From: Eudorina sp. 2006-703-Eu-15
Taxonomy: Eukaryota > Chlorophyta > Chlorophyceae > Chlamydomonadales > Volvocaceae
Length of the DNA stretch: 64,000 nt
Direction: 5' to 3'
NCBI GenBank assembly: GCA_003117195.1
Contig: BDSI01000192.1
Coordinates: 104,882-168,881, forward strand
Shown: positions 11,801 through 22,700 of the stretch, in pieces
Layout of the letters: each line of letters opens with the position of its first letter
Position numbering within the stretch: the first letter of the stretch is position 1
The notes under the pieces: model-generated
What the model saw: the letters and a program-made list of their open reading frames with translations, nothing else
Database searches by the model: none
Told to the model about the DNA's origin: nothing
Program-made: the position numbers and the translations under genes

Positions 11801-14488
11801 TGGGAAGGGGGGTCTCCGCGTACCCTCCAGGGAAGGGAGGCGGTCGCGGGCACCCGGACAGCCCATCCTCATGCGGTGACTACTTCGCTGACTACTTGGC
11901 TGACTTGATTGACACGAAGGAGGGGGGTCGCGGATTGGGGGAGGCTCTGAAGGGGATGCCTCCCGGCTGCACGGGTGGGTGCTGTTGGGCTGTGGCGGAA
12001 TGGGCGCGAGATGGGCCACACGCTCGACACGGGGAACGCGCGGCATTGGGGGGGAGGAGGAGGAGGAGCCTCGGATTGACATCGACATGACTTGTCGTTG
12101 AGGTGGTGATAGAAGCAGACGGAGGCGGGGAGGGGGGCAGCTGCTGCCGTGGGGGTTGGGCGGTCCTTAGAGAACCCACTTCACCCGACCCACATGCTTG
12201 TGTGTGTGTTTAGAAATGCAACCCGCCCCGACCCAAACCAACAACATGTTTGTGTGTGTGAGAGATAACTTGTGAGTTGTTTAGGCAGGCAGAACAGGTG
12301 TGCGTGATATGCGAGGGGCCGATCGGCGCCCGATAGTTTGCCCGTATGCGTATATAGTATACCCATTGCCCGAGCCCTAAAAGGAAAAGAAGGCTGCGGT
12401 GTCGGAAGAGCGCTGTTGATTTTTGGCGCGCTTTTGCGCGCTGCGGAATACTACCAGCTGGTGCAGGTCGGCTGCCTTGGCCACGTGGACTCACACCACA
12501 GTGCTGTGCGTGCGTGCGATCCTCGCGTTGTTATCGCAATGTACCCACCTGCAAGCAAAATGCCGTGTAGTCAGCACCGCCGAAGACGATCCGAACGATG
12601 CGGAATAACGTGATTATGTGTGAGATAACTTGTGTGTGTGTGCGTGTATGTACGGCAGGGACCAGTGCCGGCGGCGCACCGGAGGGTCCCAAGGCGGCTG
12701 CTGGCGGCAACAGCAAGTGGCGGCAGACGGTGCAGCACGCCAAGAAGACGGCGTTCCTGGCCGTGGGGACCTACATCGCGATGAACGTGAGTGGTCGGGT
12801 GTGGGGCCGGGGGGGGTGGCCTCACGAGGTGTGGGAGGGATCAGGGGTCGACACATCGATTCCTGGACAGGGAAGTGGTGGGGATGGAAAGGAAGACACG
12901 CCCGGACTGAACAGCGCGAAAGGAAAGGGAACTGCCAGCGTGGTGCGAACACCTAGACATACGGTACCTTACAGGGGTGTGGGGAAAGCTGGGAAGGGTA
13001 GAAACCCCTTCCTGGGAGGGGTGGGAACCCCGTCAGAGTGGGAAAATTGGAGAATTAGGGAAGATAGGCGCGGTGCCTTCCCTGCCTCCTGCCCCACGCC
13101 GGCGCTGCCTTTCTCCCTCCCCCCCTTGTCTCCCCCCCTTCTCTGCCAATTTTCTCCGGTCGAACCGTCGCTCTGGCAGCAGCACAGTTTGAAATTGTCT
13201 ACCAATTCCCTATATCCCCCCTCCCTGCAGGGCAAGAAGCGGGCCGACACGGGCCGCATCGACAACTTTGCGCTGTTTGCGGAGCAGCAGCTGGCGGACG
13301 GCGTTCACAAGTTCGTGGAGGAGGGGGAGAAGCTGGCGGGGGCGCGGGACAAGCTACCCGACATGAAGGTGTGTGGGGGGTTGGGGCGGGGCGGGGGCCG
13401 CCGGGGCGGGGGAGGTGGGGAGGGGCGGACGATGGACTTCGTGAAGGGCGCAGGGGGGGCAGAGGTGCGGAGGACTCGTCCTAGGGGCAGCGGGAAGCAA
13501 GGGGGGGGCAGAACGACAACCGCTGCCCCCCACCGCCACCGCCCATCACCGCACCGCACCCGCCTGCTCCCCCTCCCCTGCCCTCCGTCCTCTTCCCTCA
13601 TCCAACGCAACTTGACTGTGTCTATCGATTTCTAACACCCTCCCCTCCATTCCAGCACAGTATTGCTATGTCTACCAATTGTTTATATCCCCTCCCCCCC
13701 CCTCCCCTCCCCCCCCTCCCCTCCCCCCCTCCCCTCCCCCCCCTCCTCTCCCCTCCCTGGACCCCAGGCGGAGCTAGAGAACCTGCGGACAGCGATGCGG
13801 CAGATGGCTGTCGAGCAGCAGGAGCTTGAGGCCGCCTGCCCCCCGGAGGCCCTGGCTCACCTGGATGAGGAGGACGACGAGGAGGAGGAGGACGAGGCGG
13901 CGGCGGAGAACGACGGCGTGGACGCCGAGGAGGCGGCAGCGGTGGCGGCCGCCGCCGCGGCGGCGATGCGGCACCCCCGCCAGAAGGCCGCGACGCCCTC
14001 GAGCGCCAAGCCGGGATGGCGCTACACGGGGGGAAACTCCAATGGGTTCGACTCGCTGACGTCGGTGCCGCGGGCCAAGGCCGCCGCGCGGCTGCGAGGT
14101 GCGCTGCGCCGCGCGCCGTGGCGCCGGGGGCGGGGGGGGGGTGTTAAAAAGAAACAGCCCAGACACACCCAGCCCGGCGACAAATACTGACCAAAGATAA
14201 TTACCGGTACCTGCAAGGCAAAGGAGGAAACGCAAGCGAAAGCAAAGAAGCTGCGCCACCACGGGGGGGGGACATGCCCTGGCTGGGTGCTGCAGCCTGG
14301 GTGCTGCGTCTGACACGGTCCGGGCAGCACCTCCAGGCTGCAGCACCCAGCCGGTGCTTCTTGCTGCGATCTTTCACCGCATTGGGGGTGCCCCCGCACG
14401 TTTCTGGGTTTCTTTTCTCTTTTCCAGTTAAGCCCCCCACCTGCTGATGCCCATACTCATACTTGTACACATGTACTCTTTCCCCTCC

Positions 14489-14528
<40 letters not shown>

Positions 14529-17500
14529 TCTCACACACACTCTCTCTCTTAACCTGACATGCTATGTTGTCTTTCACAAGCGGCCCGAGACCGAGCCAGC
14601 CCCGCCCACACTCCGTTGGTCACATCGCCGGGACTTGACCCCACCCGACCCGCAGACGCGCCCGCCTCGGCGCCCCCTGGCGGGCCCTCCTCCGCCAGCC
14701 ACTCCGCGCCGCTGCCCGCCGCCCTGCCGACCGTGGGCTCATCCCCGCTGGCGCCCTCGACCGCCTTCACTGTCGGCCGCCGCCGCGTCACCGTCGCCGC
14801 CAACACCACCACCACCACCACCGCCAACACCACCAATACCAACGCTAGCCCCACCGCCGCCGCGGCCAGCAGCAACGGCAGCCTGCAACCGCCGCCGCTA
14901 CTGCGACAGAGCTCCCACGGGCAGGTCCCCGGGACGCTACAGCCGCTCGGTGCTACAGCCGGGGCGCTCAACGGCATGTACGTCAAGGGCCCATCTGGTC
15001 GGGGCGGCCGTCTTAGTGCCACCCGCGCTTCTTGGTCGGGGGCCTTATCCTCGTCGCAGACCGACGGGTCGCCCTCGGCGGCGCCCGACGTCCTGGCGGC
15101 ACTTGGGGCGCTGCCGCAGCACGGCGCGGGCGCGCCGCTGCGGCCGTCGCGGCCGAGCGCGCCAGGGATGGCGGTGACGACGCCGGGCATGAGGGCTTCC
15201 GCGCCGGCGGCAGGGGGCGTGTTGATGCGGCCCGCGTCGCCGGTGCGGCTGTCGTTGCTGGGCATGCTGCCGTCGCAGCCGCGGCCGCCCTCGTCGGCGG
15301 GCGGGTCGCCGGTGTCGACCTCGTGCGGCGGAGGGCGACCCGGGGCCTTGAAGAACGGGTGGGGCGGGGGTTGCTGGGAGGGGCAGGGGGATGCTGCGGG
15401 AGGGGAGGGGGGGTATAGGAGATAGGTAGACAGGGGGAGGGGGGTATAGGAGATAGGTAGACAGGGGGGGGGTATAGGAGATAGGTAGACAGGGGAGGGG
15501 GGGTATAGGAGATAGGTAGACAGGGGGAGGGGGGGTATAGGAGGGTAGACAGGGGGAGGGAGGGTATAGGGGAGGGTAGACAGGGGAGGGAGGGTATAGG
15601 AGATAGGTAGACGGGAGGGGGATAGGAGATAGGTAGACAGGGAGGGGGTATAGAGATAGGTAGACAGGGGAGGGGGGTATAGGAGATAGGTAGACAGGGG
15701 AGATAGGAGATAGGTAGACAGGGGAGGGAGGTATAGGAGATAGGTAGACAGGGGAGGGAGGGGATATAGGATAGGTAGACAGGGGGAGGAGGTATAGGAG
15801 ATAGGTAGACAGGGGGAGGGGGGGGGTATAGGAGATAGGTAGACATGGGGGGGGAGATAGGTAGGGGGGAGATAGGTAGACAGGGGGGGGGTATAGGAGA
15901 TAGGTAGACAGGGGGAGGGGGGGTATAGGAGATAGGTAGACAGGGGGAGGGGGGGGGTATATAGACAGGGGAGGGGAATAGGAGATAGGACAGGGGGAGG
16001 GGGTATATAGCGTAGACAGGGGGGGGGGGTATAGGAGATAGGTAGACAGGGGGGAGGGGGGTATAGGAGATAGGTAGACAGGGGAGGGGGGGGGTATAGG
16101 AGATAGGTAGACAGGGGGAGGGAGGGGGGAAGGCAGGCGGGTGACCGGGAGGGGGGGAGGAGGAGGAGGAGGAGGGTGGCAGCACAGGAGGACGGCGAGA
16201 GGGATGTGGTGGTGACGGGATGGCGGCCCCTTTAAAACCCTTTGAAACCCTTTAAAAAACCCTTTAAAAAACCCCTCCGGCCCTCTGATCCCCGGCCCCC
16301 CAGCGACTCCCCCCGCACCCAGCCGCCCGTGGAGGCCCCCGCCACCCCGGGGGAGCACCGAGTGGGCACCATGGCCATGCGGATCGCGAGCAAGGTGGTG
16401 CTGCCGCTGCGGATGGCCAAGCACCAGCTGCGGGCGCTGCGGGAGGCGGAGACCGCCAACGTGCTGCGGCAGCAGCAGCTGGTACAGGCTATCGAGGAGA
16501 ACGCGGCCATACTGCAGTCGTCGTCCGGGCTGCTCAACATGTACTGCAACCGGTACGGCAGGGCGGCGCGGCGCGGCGGCGGGGTGGAGTGGGGTGGGGT
16601 GGGGGGTGGGGTGGGCTGCGAGCCCCCCGTTGGGTCTGGAGCGCCCTGAGGCGGGTGGGCTGGAACACCACCACAATCAAGGTGACGGCCTGACGGTGAC
16701 ACCTCTGTAGTCTGTATTCGATTCCTGCCCTGCCCTGCCCTGCCCTGCCCTGCCCTGCCCTGCCCTGCCCTGCCCTGCCCTGCCCTGCCCTGCCCTGCCC
16801 TGCCCTGCCCTGCCCTGCCCTGCCCTGCCCTGCCCTGCCCTGCCCTGCCCTGCCCTGCCCTGCCCTGCCCTGCCCTGCCCTGCCCTGCCCTGCCCTGCCC
16901 TGCCCTGCCCCGCCCTGCCCCGCCCTGCCCCGCCCTGCCCGCCCTGCCCGCCCTGCCCTGCCCTGCCCTGCCCTGCCCTGCCCTGCCCTGCCCTGCCCTG
17001 CCCTGCCCTGCCCTGCCCTGCCCTGCCCTGCCCTGCCCTGCCCTGCCCTGCCCTGCCCTGCCCTGCCCTGCCCTGCCTGCCCTGCCCCGCCCTGCCCGCC
17101 CTGCCCCGCCCTGCCCCGCCCTGCCCCGCCCTGCCCTGCCCTGCCCTGCCCTGCCCTGCCCTGCCCTGCCCTGCCCTGCCCTGCCCTGCCTGCCCTGCCC
17201 TGCCCTGCCCTGCCCTGCCCTGCCCTGCCCTGCCCTGCCTGCCCTGCCCTGCCCTGCCCTGCCCTGCCCTGCCCTGCCCTGCCCTGCCCTGCCCTGCCCT
17301 GCCCTGCCCCGCCCTGCCCGCCCTGCCCCGCCCTGCCCCGCCCTGCCCCGCCCTGCCCGCCCTGCCCCGCCCTGCCCCGCCCTGCCCCGCCCTGCCCCGC
17401 CCTGCCCCGCCCTGCCCCGCCCTGCCCTGCCCCGCCCTGCCCTGCCCTGCCCGCCCTGCCCTGCCCTGCCCGCCCTGCCCGCCCTGCCCCGCCCTGCCCC

Positions 17501-19641
17501 GCCCTGCCCGCCCTGCCCCGCCCTGCCCCGCCCTGCCCCGCCCTGCCCCGCCCTGCCCCGCCCTGCCCCGCCCTGCCCTGCCCCGCCCTGCCCTGCCCCG
17601 CCCTGCCCCGCCCTGCCCCGCCCTGCCCCGCCCTGCCCCGCCCTGCCCCGCCCTGCCCCGCCCCTATCAATCTGGCATGGTCCCCTGTCCGTGCTCATGC
17701 GTGTCACCCCACACATACGGACCGCCTCTTCGCGAAACGCACCCGGCACCACCACGGCTGCCTCGCTCCTGTGCCCCCAACCCACACCCCCGACACATCC
17801 CCGCACGACATACACCCGACCGACCGACCTACCGACCGATGCGCGCCCCCCCCCGCAGAGCCAACGGGCGGTGGGTGGAGATGCAGCACTGGAGTATGCC
17901 CACCGTACACGAGGCCGCGCTGCCGTCCGTACGGCGGCAGTCCGAGCGGTACCGGGAGGCGGTGCTGAAGGACCTCAGGGAGGGGCGCCTGGCGGTGCAG
18001 GTGCGGGGGGGGGAGAGAGGGGAGGAGGGGGAAGAGGGGGAGGGGGGAGGAGGAAGGTCCCACACTCTTGATGCTCTTGAGCAATCCTTCCAATCATTTT
18101 GCCAGACCTGTGTCCAGCACTCTGCTTGTGGAGCAGATTTTCGGAAGGGGGCGACAGACCCAGACCCGCACACATATGCGCCCGAACCGTAACCCGTTCG
18201 CCCCCTTCCTCGCATCTGTCGTACACGCGTCGTCGTACAGATCCATGTGGATGATGACGTGTTCGTGTCGGCGCGTCTGGGCCCCGTGGCCCTGTGGGGC
18301 GTGGACCCCTGGCAGCTGCTCGCCCTCACCCACCCCGCCCGCACCGAGTGGACGTCCCACCTGGTGGGCCTGGGGATGGGTGTACGGCAGCTGCTGGCGC
18401 TGGCGTCCGCTGTGGAGGCGGCGGCGGGGCCCGGCGCGGTGTCCAAGATGATGGTGGTGCTGTCGTGCCACGAGGGGCAGGTGGAGGCGGTGGCGCGGGA
18501 CCTGGCGGCGAGGAAGATGTGCAGGTGGGCTGGCGGGGCGGGGGGCGGGCGCGGGGGGTAATAGGAAATTGGTAGACATATTCATACTGCGCTGCTGCCA
18601 GAGCAAATATCCGATAAAGGGGGGCGGGAGGGGGCGCGGGATGGGTGGTGGCGGGGTAGCGGGGGATGGGTGGTGGCGGGGTGGGGTTCAAGGGTTTTGC
18701 GATATGTTAGCATGTATGTTGGGTGCGCGTGCTGGGGGGTTGAGGTTGCCTTTGGAACAGTCTGGAGCCGGACTTGGGTTGGGGTGCGTGGGTGGAGTCT
18801 TTGGGCTTTCCGTGTAGTTAGCTGATAGGCGTTCCGGAGCTGATAGGCGTTCCGGTAGCCGCGTGGCTGATGGGTCCCGAGGGGTGAGGGTGGGGGTGGA
18901 GGTGCACTCCTCTTTGGTGCTCCTCTTTGGCGTGGGTCGATCGGTCGGTCGCTCGATGGCTGCCGCCGGTACCGTTACCCCCCCTCCCACCCATCCACTC
19001 ACCCATCCCGGTGGCCCCCTCACCGCGTGCCGCTGCCCCTCACCCCTGTGACGAGAGCCCGTCCCCTGCCGCCGGACGTGTACCCACCCACACCCCACGT
19101 ATATCTGCGCCTGGGTTCGGGCGGGCGGGTTTCTTTTCTAAAGTACATCCCCACACCCCACGTTCCCGCTGACCCCCACACCCCCACACCCACACACACA
19201 CCCCACACACACCCCACCCAACACAGGTTCGATCCGGACAATGTGATCATCAACGTGCAGCAGCGCGCCCCCGGGCACATGTACGACAAGGCCAAGCACG
19301 GGTTCGTGCCGGCTCCTCAGGCGCCGCTGCGGCCCGCGGGGTCGGGTTATGCGCTGCTGTCGCTGTGCTGGCCGGGCTCGGAGTCGTTCCGCTTGGGTGG
19401 CCCCGACCTGGTGGAGCGGCGGCCGCTGGAGAGGAGCGCCATGGACCTCTTCAACGACAAGTACGTGGGGGCAGGCGGGGCGGGGGGGGGGCGGGGGCAG
19501 GTCGTTGGGCTTGGGCTGGCCTCTCATATTGTATCCTGGGGGTGTGCATTGGGCCCACCCCCCTCCTAATCTCCCCTCCCCTCCCCTCCCCGGGGATGCG
19601 CTCGGGCCTGCTAGGTGTGCCGGAAGCTTCCTGTCTGTGTA

Positions 19642-19711
<70 letters not shown>

Positions 19712-22700
19712 GATCTGTCTGATCTGCCTGGTTGTATTGCCACGGTTTGTGTGTTTAGAATTGCAACCCGGTTTGTGTGTGTTTGAAAAGGTTGGTGTGT
19801 ACATATGTGTGTATATGTATATATGTCGCATGCGCTTGTGTATGTACATCTCGCCAGGGGGGTGACATGGCTGTCAAGCTGGCGGCTCCGAGACCTGGTG
19901 CACTACTCTCCGGACACGTGTTTCAATCCGGAGCAGCTGATGCTGTCGTACGCCCTGGCCGACAGCCTGGACGCCAACATGAGCATGCAGGTGGGGCCCG
20001 TACGTACTCTTGGGGGGGGGTCGGGGGGAGGGTGTACGTGTGCGTGGGTGTGTGAACGTGGGTGTGTGAACGTGTGCAAACACGGCAGGACCGTCGGGAG
20101 CCGTGCCCCGCAGCGTCAGTGGGGTTTCGGCATGCCCGCCTGCGACGGGCCTCCCCACTTTGCCGTATCCCACGTTGCCGTACCTACCCCACACACACCG
20201 TACCATCAAGTTCGTTCCACCCTTCTCTCCCCTCCACGCCATCCCCGTCTCTCCCTGTGCCTTTCCGCTCCCCTGCCCCATCCCCCACCCCCCCCCACTC
20301 AGGTGGAGCTGGTGGAGTCCATCCACGGCATCAGCCGCAACGGCGCCGGCATCGTCCTGGCCCTCAAGGAGCGGGGCACCCTGACGCCGCCGCCGCCGCC
20401 GACCACCGCCGCCGCCAACGTGCAGCTGCTCCGCCGCAACGGCCGCACCTCGGCCCACCACGTGACCATCACCACCCCCTCCACCTCGAACGCGCACGGG
20501 GCAGGCCCCAACGGCCCCAACGGCACACACGGCCCATCCGCGGCGGCGGCGGCGGGGCCTCAGCCGCCGTCCACCCCGCGACCAGGATCCGCGGCGGCGG
20601 CGGCGGCGGCGGCCGTGACCACCACCCCGTCGTCGTCCGACGGCGGCGCCGCTGACGCCCCGCCGGCGTCGCCGCCGCCGCCAGCTCAGACACCTTCGCC
20701 GCCGCTCCAGCCGCAGCCGCCGACGCCGCCGCGGCCGCTGAACATCCCCGGGCAGCGGCACCACGTTAGCGCCCCCCCATCGCCGGGCCCGACGTCCACG
20801 GGGACGGCGACGGGGACGTCGCGGCCTTCCCTGGATCACGGCGGCGGCGGCGGTGGCGGCGGCAGCACCGGCAGCGCCGGCGGCGGCAGCCGCCGCTCCG
20901 ACAGCTCGATGACGGCGATGGGCGGCCCCCCCCTGCCTCGGGTGGGCGGTATCGGCACCGAAGGGGGGCCCCTGCCGGTGTGCGACATCAAGTGGGCGGA
21001 TGTGCAGACGCCCGCACTGGCATGTAGGTGACTTGGGGGGGGAGGAGGAGGCGGGGAGGGCGGGGGTTGCAGGTTGTTGCCCCTTGCAGTTTCGCTGTCT
21101 TTATTCACGGGGGGGCGGGATGCGTCGGGGCGGGGCGGTGAAGGTGTTTCGCGGTCCGCGCGTGGGTGTGTCCGCGACCAGGGTCGTTGGTCGTTGGTCG
21201 TTGGTGTCGTACAGCAACAGATTCCCCATCGGGTCAAGCGCCTGCTCTGCGCCCCCTGCTCAGACCCCCTGCTCTGCGCCCGCCTATAAGCACCCCCCAC
21301 TCGTCCTGCTACTCGCCCTCCCACCACACGGGAAATCTTTCCCATCCCTCCACCCCATCCCCTCCACCCCAATTTCTATTCATTTCCTGTAACTCCCTCC
21401 ACCCCTGCCTCCACCCCATCCCTCCCAACCCCTCCACCCCAACCCCTCCCCCCGCCCCCTTCAGCGGGACTGCAGCAGCTGGTGGAGGTGACGGCCGCCC
21501 AGAGGGGCACCCCACCCCGCGTGGCCGTGTCCATCAAGAGGTACATGTACCACATACCCAGTCTCAAAGGTGGGTGCCGTACGGGCCGTACATCAGGGGC
21601 GGGGTCCTCAAGCCGTACATCAGGGGCGGCAGGGGGCCGCGGTGGCGGCGGGAGGTGGGGGCGGGGGGTTTCCGTTCCGTGAGGACGTCCCTGATCTGAC
21701 CCTCCGAGCTCTGAGACTCTGAGGGGCCACTGAAGCGCACTCACCCGGCTACAGCACCCCCGAGCAGCTGAGACTACCATCCCCGCCAATTGACCTCCGG
21801 ACAAACAGCTCCCCCCCTTATCCCCGACCCCCACTTTCTCCTACACACCCTCGTCTTCCTCACCCATTCTACCCCTTCCCCCCGTCCCTCCCTCCCCCGC
21901 CGATGCCCCTCCCTCCCCGCAGCCATCTTGACGGGGCCCGGCATATTTCGGCCCTCGGTCAGCGTCGGCGAGGGGGGCTTCCTGTACGTCACCTTTGACG
22001 CCTCCGACGTCACCTCGCATCCGAACGCCCGCTGCGTCGCGCTGTCGTACGGCTCCCGCCCGGCGGCCGCGACCGCGACCTCCTCCGCCAAGTCGCTCTC
22101 CGCCACCGTCGCCGCCGCCGACGCCGCCGCGGCCGCGGCGGAGGGCGGCCCCGGCTCCGCCGCCGCCAACGCCGCCGCCAACACCGCCATCGCGGTCGCG
22201 ACGGCGCAGGCCGCGGCGGCGGCGATGCAGCGGGGGCGGCTGCTGACCAACGACAGTGACCTTGACACGTTGCTGTGGGTGTTGGCGGACCAGGACAACC
22301 ACCCGGGATTCCGGGCCAGCGTGTCCGCGACCAACACCGCCAGGTCGCGGGTGACGTCCCACGCGGCGCCCGGGGTGGCGGGCGGCCCGGCGGCGGCGGC
22401 GGGCGGCGGCCCCGGGGGGCGGATGCAGGTGGTGCAGCAGCAGCGTGTGATTGTGGTGGCGGTGACGGACGACGTGGCGTGTCCGCTGGCGGTGGGTGGC
22501 CGAGGAGGGGGGGGGGAAGGGGCGGGGAGGGTGGGGGAGAGGCGGGGAGGGTGGGGGAGAGGAAGGGGGGCGGTGGGGAGAGGCGGGGAGGGTGGGGGAG
22601 AGGCGGGGAGGGTGGGGAAGAGGAAGGGGGCGGTGGGCTCAGAGGTTGGAGGGTAACTCGGGGTAGAGGGCTTTTGAATCACACGGTTGTTGGTGGGGGG

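Noticed and set aside
15045..16676. Minus-strand Pro/Tyr-rich open frame
   Set aside because: It covers the G-rich minisatellite in the USP-gene intron and the antisense of its exons.
16534..17670. Very long minus-strand open frame encoding a Gly-Arg-Ala-Gln repeat
   Set aside because: It exists only because the CCCTG pentamer lacks stops in every frame; it lies within an intron whose flanking exons join in phase.
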